From Hydrogenophaga sp. (GTDB taxonomy: Bacteria; Pseudomonadota; Gammaproteobacteria; Burkholderiales; Burkholderiaceae_C), in assembly GCF_011772445.1 (NCBI RefSeq), contig NZ_WVZN01000017.1, forward strand, positions 206,890-256,537: DNA of 49,648 nucleotides. Reading direction: 5' to 3'. Both the position numbers and the translations under genes were made by a program. Of the stretch, positions 36,320 through 49,648 are shown one piece after another (position 1 is the first letter of the stretch; each line of letters opens with the position of its first letter). The notes beneath the pieces were generated by a model, which saw only the letters and a list, made by a program, of their open reading frames with translations, was not told where the DNA came from and searched no databases.

Positions 36320-37507
36320 ATGATCGCGGCCATGCACAACAAGTCCACCCAGGCCCTGCTCAACATCGGTCACGCCATGGACCACATGATGCTGCTGATC
36401 TTCGCCACGGCGGTGACCAGCATCGCCAGCGACTTCGGCCTCGCGCGCTGGGAAGACCTCATGCCCTACGGCGTGGCGGCCTTCTTCTTCTTCGGCATCG
36501 GCTCGCTGCCCGCGGGCCGGCTGGGCGACCACTGGGGGCGCCGTCCCATGATGCTGGTGTTCTTCTTCGGCATGGGCGCGGCCTCGCTGCTGGTGGCGGC
36601 CACGAACACGCCGATGCAGATGGCGCTGGCGCTGGCGCTGCTCGGCGCCTTCTCGTCCATCTACCACCCGGTGGGCATTCCCATGCTGGTGCAGGGCGCG
36701 CCGCGCCCGGGCTGGACCATCGGTGTCAACGGCCTGGTGGGCAACCTGGGCGTGGCCTTCGCCGCGGTGCTCACGGGTTTTCTCGTCAAGTACACGGGCT
36801 GGCGCATGGCCTTCGTGGTGCCGGGGCTGATCTGCCTGGCCTGCGGGGTGGCCTTCGCGCTGGTCGGCACGCGCGAAACCGCGGCGCCCGCGAAAAAGAA
36901 AAGCAGCGGGCACCCGCCGTCGGGCATGCCGCTGGCGCGGCTCTTCCTCATCATGACCATGGCGGCCACCAGTGGCGGCCTGTTGTTCAACCTGTCGACC
37001 AACGCCAACTTCGAGCTGCTGACGGACCGCCTGCGCGAGGTCTCGCAAGACCCGGCGCGCATCGGCACCTTGCTGGCGCTGGTCTACACCGCGGCCTCGG
37101 TCACGCAACTGGTGGTGGGCTACCTGATCGATCGGCACTCGCTCAAGCGGCTCTACATCGGCGTGATCACACTGCAGGCGCTGCTGCTGGCGCTGGCCAC
37201 CACGCTGGACGGCTGGGCCTTCCTCTTCATCCAGCTGCTGTTCATGTCGGCCATCTTCGGCGCCATTCCCTTCACCGACGCGATGATCGTGCGCTTCGTG
37301 GACGACGGCATGCGCTCGCGCGTGGCCGGCATGCGGCTGGCCGTGTCGCTGGGCGCGAGTTCGGTGGCGGTGTGGGCGATCGGGCCGGTGGTCAAGGCGG
37401 CCGGCTTCACCGCCCTGCTGGGCGTGATGGCGCTGACCTCGGTGGTGACGCTGCTGGTGCTGACGCAGTTGCCGCGGACGCCGGCGCCGGCTGCGGCCAC
37501 GGCCTAG
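36320..37507 (+). CDS. MFS transporter
   Basis: This 395-residue major facilitator protein has about twelve hydrophobic helices and the loop 2-3 motif GRLGDHWGRRPMM. A Lys/Ser-rich central cytoplasmic loop lies near residue 190 (AKKKSSG). ATGs at 36320 and 36332 are both possible starts. Sequence style is near the fosmidomycin-resistance/drug-efflux branch, but the substrate is not known. Its TAG stop overlaps the TAG stop of the convergent phosphopantetheinyl transferase gene in a shared CTAG (37504-37507). Confidence 0.88.
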   Translation: MIAAMHNKSTQALLNIGHAMDHMMLLIFATAVTSIASDFGLARWEDLMPYGVAAFFFFGIGSLPAGRLGDHWGRRPMMLVFFFGMGAASLLVAATNTPMQMALALALLGAFSSIYHPVGIPMLVQGAPRPGWTIGVNGLVGNLGVAFAAVLTGFLVKYTGWRMAFVVPGLICLACGVAFALVGTRETAAPAKKKSSGHPPSGMPLARLFLIMTMAATSGGLLFNLSTNANFELLTDRLREVSQDPARIGTLLALVYTAASVTQLVVGYLIDRHSLKRLYIGVITLQALLLALATTLDGWAFLFIQLLFMSAIFGAIPFTDAMIVRFVDDGMRSRVAGMRLAVSLGASSVAVWAIGPVVKAAGFTALLGVMALTSVVTLLVLTQLPRTPAPAAATA

Positions 37508-38205
37508 AACGCCAGGTGACGTGAGCCCGCCTCCACCCAGGCCACCGCCGCCAGCGCTTCGCTGTCCACGTCCACGCTGAGCACCGTCACCGCGCAGGCC
37601 TGGCCCGAGACGGGCAGGGTGGTGGTGCGGCGCCCGGGTGTGGTGCCCGCCTCGAACAGGCCGGGTTCGATCGACAGCCCGCTGCCCACCGCCTTCAGCA
37701 CGGCTTCCTTGCGCGTCCAGCAGCGCAGGAAGGCGCGCAGCCGCCCGGCCGCGGGCACCGCCTGCAGCTCGCCGCACTCGGTGCGGGTGAAGTTGCGCTC
37801 GGCCAGCGCCATCAGGTCGTCCATCTCGCGCGGCACCTCGATGTCCACACCCAGCGGCAGGGTCCCGCCGATGCCGATCAGCGCCCAGCGCCCGCTGTGG
37901 CTCATGTTGAAGGCCGGTGCGCCGGGCAGGTCCAGACGGGGTTTGTCGTGGCTGCCCGCCGCGAAGCGCAGCGCCGCGGGCGCCACGCCGGTGCGCTGCG
38001 CGAGCAGGTGGCGCAGGGCGGTGTGGCTGGCCCGGTAGCGGTGGGCGTCCCGCTCGAAGTGGAAGCGCGCGGCGCGGGCGCGCTCGACCCCGTCCAGCCC
38101 GTCGCCGGGCGCGGGGGCCCCGCGTTCGGCCGCCTCGGCCAGCAGATCCACCAGCCACAGCTCGATGCCGGGTGCCTGAATCGCTGCGTGTTGATCAATC
38201 CGCAT
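37504..38205 (-). CDS. Sfp-type 4'-phosphopantetheinyl transferase
   Basis: This 233-residue enzyme moves the phosphopantetheine arm from CoA to a carrier-protein Ser. The magnesium ligands are in GVDIEVPRE (Asp121, Glu123), and the helix CWTRKEAVLKAVG supplies Trp163, Lys166, Glu167 and Lys171. MSHSGRWAL matches the conserved N-half motif. Its length and motifs fit the Sfp/Gsp group that activates secondary-metabolite synthases. It lies across a 374-bp control region from the thioesterase/PKS operon, so it most likely activates the PKS carrier domains. No Shine-Dalgarno is evident. Confidence 0.92.
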   Translation of the reverse strand: MRIDQHAAIQAPGIELWLVDLLAEAAERGAPAPGDGLDGVERARAARFHFERDAHRYRASHTALRHLLAQRTGVAPAALRFAAGSHDKPRLDLPGAPAFNMSHSGRWALIGIGGTLPLGVDIEVPREMDDLMALAERNFTRTECGELQAVPAAGRLRAFLRCWTRKEAVLKAVGSGLSIEPGLFEAGTTPGRRTTTLPVSGQACAVTVLSVDVDSEALAAVAWVEAGSRHLAF

Positions 38206-38579
38206 GTTCGTTACACGCCGATGCGTGAATATTTACTACCTATTCGGGCCCGGCGCCCTTCTAATCGCCTGCCGGGTCTTCCGCGCATCCAGTACCGGGT
38301 ATGTGTGACCTGGGTCATTTGACCATTTCTTCATTCGTAGCATCCTCTTGGCAAATGCCTCCTACCCGTATGGGAGCGAATGTGATGAATGGCACTGGAA
38401 ACGGGTCTGGCGGAGCGGTTTGGAGAGAAACATTCGGTAACATGGAGCCGAAAAAACCGATACGTAAACGCTACTTCGGGGGGCAGGCGCGCCAGCGCGG
38501 GCGGGCCAGAGGAATCCATCATGCATTGCAAGGTCGCACCGGCCATCGAACGCCAGGAAACCAGCCGCCGGGGGGCCCG
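38206..38579. promoter_or_regulatory. Divergent control region of the polyketide locus
   Basis: This 374-bp region lies between the phosphopantetheinyl transferase and thioesterase genes and is clearly richer in A/T than its surroundings. It contains TGACC-TG-GGTCA (38306-38317) with a third TGACC half at 38320-38324, CCC-GTAT-GGG inside 38365-38374, and TTCGG/CCGAA arms at 38433-38437 and 38448-38452. Near 38229-38241 there is a T/A-rich stretch that could hold a promoter towards the transferase gene, and TTGGCA near 38349 with TATGGG 15 bp later is a weak candidate towards the PKS. No regulator gene is adjacent. Confidence 0.45.
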
Positions 38580-38583
38580 ATGA
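38389..38583 (+). CDS. Possible small leader ORF overlapping the thioesterase start
   Basis: A 64-codon frame ends in a TGA that overlaps the thioesterase ATG (ATGA at 38580-38583). Inside it, an ATG at 38521 with the strong ribosome binding site AGAGGA about 7 bases upstream would encode a 20-residue peptide (MHCKVAPAIERQETSRRGAR) with the same stop. This could be a leader peptide that couples translation to the thioesterase gene. The amino acid composition is not otherwise protein-like and no homology is known, so it may be chance. Confidence 0.25.
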   Translation: MALETGLAERFGEKHSVTWSRKNRYVNATSGGRRASAGGPEESIMHCKVAPAIERQETSRRGAR

Positions 38584-39340
38584 ACAGCCCCTGGCTTCAG
38601 CGTTTCGTTCCCCGCCCGGGCGCGCGACTGCGCCTGTTCTGCTTTGCGCACGCGGGCGGCAGTGCGGGGGTGTACCGCCCGTGGTGCAACGCCCTGCCCG
38701 ACGCGGTGGAGCTCGTGGCCATCCAGTTGCCCGCGCGGGCCAATCGCCTGAAGGACCCCGTCATCACGCGCCTGGACCACATCGTCGACGGCGTGGTCGA
38801 CGCCCTGCGGCCCCACCTGGACCTGCCCTACGCGCTGTTCGGCCACAGCATGGGCGCCGTGCTGGCCAACGAGGTGGCGCGCGCCCTGCGGCACGAAGGC
38901 GCACCCATGCCACGGCACCTGTTCGTCTCGGGCCGTCGCCCGCCGCACTGGCCCAACCCCGATCCCTTGCTGCACGTGCTGTCGGACGCCGAATTCGTGG
39001 CCGAGATCCAGCGCCGCTACGGCGGCATCCCGCCCGAAGTGGCCGAGCACGAGGAACTGATGGCCATGCTGCTGCCCTCGCTGCGCGCCGACATCCACGC
39101 GCTGGAGACGCACGCGCCGCCAGCGGGGCGTACGCCGCTGGCCTGCCCGCTGTCGGTGTTCGGCGGCTCGCACGACCCGCTCACCCCGCGCGAGCACCTG
39201 GAGGGCTGGCGCGGTGAGTCCAGCGGGCCCTTCACCCTGCGCGTGCTGCCGGGCGACCACTTCTACCTGAACGCCCAGCGCGACGCGTTGCTGGCCGACG
39301 TCTCGGCCAGCCTGGCGCCGGTGTTGGCGAAGGCCCTGGT

Positions 39341-39344
<4 letters not shown>
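38580..39344 (+). CDS. Type II (editing) thioesterase
   Basis: This 254-residue alpha/beta hydrolase of the GrsT/TEII family has the N-terminal segment RLFCFAHAGGSAGVYRPW, nucleophile Ser90 in GHSMGAVLA and His227 in GDHFYLN, with a likely acid in GSHDPLT. These enzymes remove stalled or wrong acyl groups from carrier domains. The ATG at 38580 matches the family start and follows a G-rich ribosome binding site. Its end overlaps the first PKS gene by 4 bp (ATGA), so it is the first enzyme gene of the PKS operon. Confidence 0.92.
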
Positions 39345-43884
<4,540 letters not shown>

Positions 43885-43888
<4 letters not shown>

Positions 43889-46800
43889 GCGAGCCCACGC
43901 CAGAGCTCTCCGCGCTCAAGCTCGCCCTGTTGGCCAAACAGGTGCGCGAACAGTCCGCTCACCTGCTGCGCGCCGACCCCATCGCCATCGTCGGCATGGC
44001 CTGCCGCCTGCCTGGCGGTGCCGATTCGCCCGAGGCCTTCTGGACCCTGCTCGCAGAAGGCCGTGACGCCACCACCGAAGTGCCCGCCGAGCGCTGGAAC
44101 GCCGACGCGTTCTACAGCGCCGACACTTCGCTGCCCGGCAAGGCGTCCACACGGCGGGGCGGATTTCTCAAGGAACGCATCGACCAGTTCGACGCCGCCT
44201 ACTTCAACATCCTGCCGCGCGAAGCCGCCAGCATGGACCCGCAGCAGCGCCTGCTGCTCGAAGTGGCGATCGAGGCCTTCGACGACGCCGGTCTGCCGCA
44301 GGAGCGCCTGCGTGGCAGCCGCACCAGCGTCTTCATCGCCAGCTACCACAACGACTACGCCCAGCTCCAGTACAACGACCCGGACGCCATCGACGCGCGC
44401 ACGCTCACCGGCACGCTGCACAGCGTGCTGGCCAATCGCCTCTCGTACGTGCTGGACCTGCGCGGCCCCAGCCTGTCCATCGACACCGCCTGCTCGTCCT
44501 CGCTGGTGGCCGTGCACCTGGCCTGCCAGAGCCTGCGCCACGGCGAGAGCGACGTCGCCATCGCGGGTGGCGTCTCGCTCATGCTCACGCCCGACCTCAT
44601 GGTCTCGCTGTCCAAGGTGGGCTTCATGGCGCCGGACGGCCGCTGCAAGACCTTCGACGAACTGGCCGATGGTTTCGGCCGTGGCGAGGGCTGCGCCGTG
44701 GTGGTGCTCAAGCGCCTGTCCGACGCCGTGGCCGACGGCGACCGCGTGCTGGCCGTGGTGCGCGGCTCGGCCGTGAACCAGGACGGCCACTCCACGCTGC
44801 TGGCCGCGCCCAATGGCCTGGCCCAGCAGGCCATGGTGCGCGAAGCCCTGGCCAACGCCCAGCTCGCGCCGCAGCGCATCGGCTACGTGGAAGCGCACGG
44901 TACCGGCACTGCGCTGGGCGACCCGATCGAGGTGGAGGCGCTGGCCGCCACCGTGGGACGCGCGTTCCCGGGCACTGGCCCCTGCTACCTGGGGGCGGCC
45001 AAGGCCAACATCGGCCACCTCGAAGCCGGCGCGGGTGTGGCCGGCCTCATCAAGGCCGTGCTCAGCCTGCGGCACCAGGCCATCGCGCCGCAGCCCCACT
45101 TCAAGCGCCTGAGTCCACACATCTCGTTCGAGGGCACGCGCCTGGCCGTGCCCACCGCGCTCACGCCCTGGCCGCGCGGTGCCGTGCCGCGCTGCGCGGC
45201 CATCAGTTCCTTCGGCGTGGGCGGCACCAACGCGCACGTGATCGTGGAAGAGGCGCCCGCGCTGCCGAGCGATGGCGCCGCGACCGCCGAGGGCGCGCCA
45301 CAACTGCTGCCGCTGTCGGCGCGATCGCCCGAAGCGCTGCGCGCGCTCGCGGCGCGCTGGGTGGACTTTCTGGGTCAGGCGCGCGAGCCCTTGAGCGACG
45401 TGATCTTCACCGCCGCCGAGCGCCGCACGCACCACGACGTCCGCCTGGCCGTGGTCGGCCGCAGCGCCGACGAGCTGCGCGCACGCCTGAACGACTTTCT
45501 GCAAGGCCAGGACTCGCCCGCCGTGGCCAGTGGCCAGCGCTCGGCCACCGCGCTGCCGCGCCTGGGCTTCGTGTTCAGCGGGCAGGGGCCGCAGTGGTTC
45601 GCCATGGGGCGCGAGCTGCTGGCCGACGAGCCCGTGTTCCGCGAGGTGATCGAGCAATGCGACGCGCTGCTGCGCCCGCTGTCGGGCTGGTCGCTGCTGG
45701 AGCAACTGGGTGCCGACGAAGTGGTCTCGCGCCTGAGCGACACCGAGGTCGCGCAGCCTGCGCTGTTCGCGCTGCAGGTGGCGCTGGCCGCGCTCTGGAA
45801 ATCCTGGGGTGTGCTGCCCAATGCCGTGATCGGCCACAGCGTGGGCGAGGTTGCGGCCTTGCACGTGGCCGGTGCGCTGAATCTGCCCGACGCCATTCGC
45901 GTGGTTTGGCACCGGGGCCACCTGATGCAGCAGGCCACGGGCCTGGGCCGCATGGCCGCCGTGGGCCTGAGCGAGGACGAGGCCACCGAGCTGCTGCGCC
46001 CGCTGGGCGACCGGCTCTCGCTTGCGGCCTTGAACGGTCCGCGCAGCGTGGTGCTCTCGGGCGAAGAAGCCGCGCTGAACCAGGTGCTCGACGCCTTGAG
46101 CGCGCGTGGCGTGAGCCACCGCCGGCTGCCCGTGCCATACGCCTTCCATAGCGCGCAGATGGCGCCATTCCAGCAGCGCCTGGACGCCGAACTCGCCGGC
46201 CTGCGCCTGGCCACGCCCGCCGTGCCGGTGTTCTCCACCGTCACCGGCACCGCGCTCGATGGCGTGCCCGAGGCCGGGTACTTCGGCCGCAACGTGCGCC
46301 AGGCCGTGCGCTTCGCCCCCGCCATCGCGGCCATGGCCGACGAGGGCATCGACACGTTCATCGAGATCGGCCCGCACCCCGTGCTGGCCGCGTCCATCGC
46401 CGAATGCCTGGCGGATCGGGAGCACGCACCGCGTGTGCTCGCCTCGCTGCGGCGTGGCCGGCCCGAGCGCGAGACGATGCTGCAGGCCTGCGCCGGTGTG
46501 TACGCCACCGGTGTCACGCCCGCATGGGACGGCCTGCAGCCAGAGGCGGGGCAGGTGGTGTCCTTGCCCGCCTACCCGTGGCAGCGCAAGCGCCATTGGA
46601 TCCGCTCGCGTCCCGCCGCGAACCTGGCGGTCGGCTCGGACAGCGGCCATCCGCTGCTGGGCCGGCGCCTGCCGCTTGCGGGTGAGCGCATGTTGGTATT
46701 CCAGGGCGATGCCGCGCAGGCCCGGGCCTGGCTGGCCGACCACCGCATCCAGGGCCGCCTGCTGATGCCCGCCGCCGCCGAGATGGACATGCTGGCCGCC

Positions 46801-49648
46801 GCCGCGCGCGCGCTGTTGCAGGTGGAGCGCGTGGCGCTGGAATCCTTCACCGTGCTGCGACCCCTGGTGATCGCCGAAGGCGATGAGGCACCGGCGCGCT
46901 GGCAGGTGGTGGCGACGCGCGGCGACGAGGGCAGCGCCGAACTGGCGCTGCACGAGGCCCTGCCCGATGGTGGCTGGCGTGCCGTGGCCAGCGCATCGGC
47001 GCGCCCACCCGCCGCCCAGGCACGGGCCGCAGCGGCGCGAGCCGACGCGCACACGGCGCTCGACACCGACACGATCTACCGCCGCTTCGCCAACGCAGGT
47101 GCCCCCTTCGGCCCCAGCTTCCAGGTGCTGCGCGAGGTGCGCGCGGGCCAGGCCGTGGCCGAGGCCTGGCTCGAGCTGCCCGATGGCCAGTCGCCGCAAG
47201 GCCATGGCCTGCACCCGCTGCTCATCGACGGTGCCCTGCAGCTGTGCTCCGTTGCCGCCGGGCTCGGCGGCGAGCAGGCGCCCCGCCTGTTCCTGCCGCT
47301 GGGCGCCGACCGCATCATGGTGGCCCCGTCGCAGGCCCGCCGCGTGCACGCGCGCGCCAGCGTGGAGGCCGGCCCGTCCTCGCTCTCGGCCACCGTGGTG
47401 CTGTCGCTGGCCGACGGTACCGAGCTGCTGCGTCTGGAGGGCATGCGCTTCGCACCGGCCGACGCCGGCACCTCGGCCCCGGCCGAAGATCTGCTGTACC
47501 ACGTGCACTGGCAGGCCTTGCCGGCCGCCGAGGCGCGCGAACCCGTTGCCGGCCGCTGGCTGCTGCTGGGCGACCGGGGCGGCGTGGGCGGTGCCCTGGC
47601 TGCGCGACTCCAGCAGCAGGGCGCGCACTGCACCACGCTGCGCGCGGGCGACGCACTCGACGCCGTGGCCCAGGGGCCCTGGCGCGGCGTGGTGCACCTC
47701 TGGGCCCTGGACACGCCGTCGTTCGCCGATGCCGCGGCGCCGGACGCCGCCAACGAGGACTGGCCCGCGCTGGGCAGTGCGCTCGCGCTCGCGCAGGCGC
47801 TGGTCGAGCAGCCCGCGCCGCTGTTTCTGGTGAGCCGGGGCGCCTGCGTGGTCGTTGGCGATGAAGACCCCGCAGCCCTGCAACCGCGCGCCGCCGGACT
47901 CGATGGCCTGGTGAGCGTCATCGAGCAGGAGCACCCCGAGCTGCGGGCGCGCGCGATCGACCTCGACCCTGCCGACCGCGCGGCGCAGCAGGCCGATCGC
48001 CTGCTCGCCGAACTGCTCGCGGGCGAGGGTGTGCCCTCGCGCCTGGCCCTGCGCGGCGCGAGGCGATTCACGCCGCAACTGCGGCGCCCCACCGCCGACG
48101 CGGCACGCCCCGGCGGCCCGCAAGCCTGGGCCGTGGCCCAGGCCGGCACGCTGGATGGTCTTCGCCTGCAGCCCGTGCCCGCCGCGCCGCTGGGTGCCGG
48201 CAGCGTGCGCCTGCGTGTGCTCGCCGCCGGCCTGAACTTCCGCGACGTGTTGTTGAGCCTGGGCATGTACCAGGCCGAAGGCATCCCGCTCGGTGCCGAG
48301 TGCGCAGGCGTGGTGATCGAGCGCGGCGACGGCGTGACGGACCTGAACGTGGGCGACGCCGTCTTCGGCTTCGCACCCGGCAGCCTGGGCGACGAGGTGG
48401 TGGTGCCCGCCGCTTTCCTGGCGCGGATACCCGACGGCATGGACGCCGCCACCGCCGCCGGCCTGCCCGTGGCTTACCTCACCGCCATGTACGGCCTGCA
48501 GCGCCTGGCGAACCTGCGCGCGGGCCAGCGCGTGCTCATCCACGCCGCCGCCGGTGGCGTGGGGCTGGCGGCCGTGCAGCTCGCGCTGCGCGCGGGTGCC
48601 GAGGTCTTTGCCACCGCAGGCTCGCCCGACAAGCGCGCCCTGCTGCGCGGCATGGACGTACGGCACGTGATGGACTCGCGCTCGCTGGCCTTCGCCGACG
48701 AGGTGCGCGCGCTCACGAACGGCGAGGGCGTGCACGTGGTGCTCAACTCGCTCGCCGGTGATTTCATCCCCGCCACGCTGGGCGTGCTGGGGCAGGGCGG
48801 CGTGTTCCTCGAACTCGGCAAGCGCGACATCATGAGCGCGGCCTCGGCCGCCGCCGCGCGGCCCGATGTGAAGTACCACGCCTACGACCTTGGCACCGAG
48901 GCCCTGGCCGACCATGGCCTGCTGCGCCCCTTCTACGACGAATTGCTCGCGGCCCTGGCCGACGGCAGCCTCAAATCCCTGCCCGTGCGCGAGTACCCCC
49001 TGCGCGCCGCGCCCGAGGCCATGCGCTTCATGGCGCAAGCCAAGCACGTCGGCAAGCTCGTGCTGCGGGCCGACGCGGCGAGCGCCGTGCGCGCCGACGC
49101 CAGTTACTGGATCACCGGTGGTCTCGGCGGCCTGGGCCTGGAGACCGCGCGCTGGCTGGTGGCCGGTGGCGCGCGCCACCTGGTGCTGAGCGGACGCCGC
49201 GCGCCCGACGAACACGCGCAATCGGTCATTGCCGAACTGCGCGCGCAAGGCGCGACGGTGCGGGCCGTGGAAGCCGACGCGGCCGATGGTGCGCGCATGC
49301 AGGCCGTGCTCGATGAGATCACGCGCGACATGCCCCCCTTGCGCGGCGTGGTACACGCCGCCGGCGCGCTGGACGACGCCGTGCTGCAACGCCAGACCTG
49401 GCTGCGCGCGCAGGCGGTGCTGCGTGGCAAGGCGCAGGGGGCTTGGGTGCTGCACCACATCACGCGCGATCGGGCGCTGGACTTCTTCGTTCTCTACTCG
49501 GCCGCCGGCCTGTGGCTGGGCGCGGCGGGGCAGGGCCTGTACCCGGCCGCCAACGCCCGGCTCGACGCGCTGGCGCAGGCGCGCCGCCGCGCCGGCCTGC
49601 CCGCGCTCAGCGTGGCCTGGGGTGCCTGGGGCGGCGTCGGCATGGCCG
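43885..49648 (+). CDS. Type I polyketide synthase, KS-AT-DH-ER-KR (runs off window)
   Basis: The first 1921 codons are present. A helical N-terminus (LSALKLALLAKQVREQSAHL) could be a docking segment. The KS has Cys203 in DTACSSSLVAV. The AT has Ser652 in GHSVGEVAAL and the selectivity motif YAFH (752-755), the malonyl type. The DH has His953 in DHRIQGRLLMP and Asp1115 in LIDGALQ. The ER has GLNFRDVLLSLGMY and the NADPH loop HAAAGGVGLAAVQ (1553-1565). The KR has GGLGGLG (1745-1751), LDD (1829-1831, B-type), Ser1872 and Tyr1886. All reductive sites look intact, so the module should give a fully saturated unit. It starts in a 4-bp overlap with the first PKS gene. The ACP and anything after it lie beyond the window. 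Confidence 0.95.

Overview
The window is a stretch of very GC-rich bacterial chromosome with tightly packed genes and many 4-bp ATGA/GTGA overlaps. The gene content points to the Burkholderiales, most likely a Comamonadaceae relative such as Hydrogenophaga: Bug/TctC-type binding protein, HpnD/HpnE squalene genes, 3-oxoadipate genes under an IclR regulator, and several importers for organic acids. The genus is an inference from gene style, not proven. No rRNA, tRNA, IS element, phage gene or CRISPR array was seen.

Left part (1-7.8 kb): a 113-bp inverted-repeat element, then a PAS-containing sigma-54 activator gene. Three palindromes at its 3' end and a good sigma-54 promoter precede a five-gene branched-chain-amino-acid-type ABC importer and a co-transcribed alpha/beta hydrolase. 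From 7.8 to 11.2 kb come housekeeping or minor genes: ferrochelatase (hemH), HAD phosphatase, GST-like protein, GNAT acetyltransferase and a two-SH3 periplasmic protein.

Middle (11.4-19.3 kb, all minus strand): hpnE and hpnD (squalene synthesis, without an adjacent hpnC), followed upstream by three large proteins of unknown function and an acyl-CoA thioesterase. Two of the unknown proteins share an alpha-helical repeat unit, and all three begin with a Ser/Thr/Pro/Gln-rich tail. This is the least explained part of the window and the best candidate for something undescribed.

Catabolic block (19.4-34 kb): an aromatic-ring-type flavin monooxygenase coupled to a TctC-like binding protein and divergent from a LysR regulator; a diverged FumC-like protein; pcaI-pcaJ-pcaF for the end of the 3-oxoadipate pathway, divergent from an IclR regulator with a multi-half-site operator; and a five-gene NitT/TauT-type ABC operon that contains an amidohydrolase and two paralogous permeases, divergent from a GntR/FCD regulator. 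A solitary beta-propeller lipoprotein, an AraC regulator and an MFS transporter follow.

Right end (37.5-49.6 kb): a polyketide locus. It has an Sfp-type phosphopantetheinyl transferase, a 374-bp control region, a type II thioesterase and two modular type I PKS genes joined by 4-bp overlaps. The first PKS is KS-AT-KR-ACP; the second is KS-AT-DH-ER-KR and runs off the window. The thioesterase and PKS genes probably form one operon whose remaining modules lie beyond the right edge, and the transferase would activate the carrier proteins.
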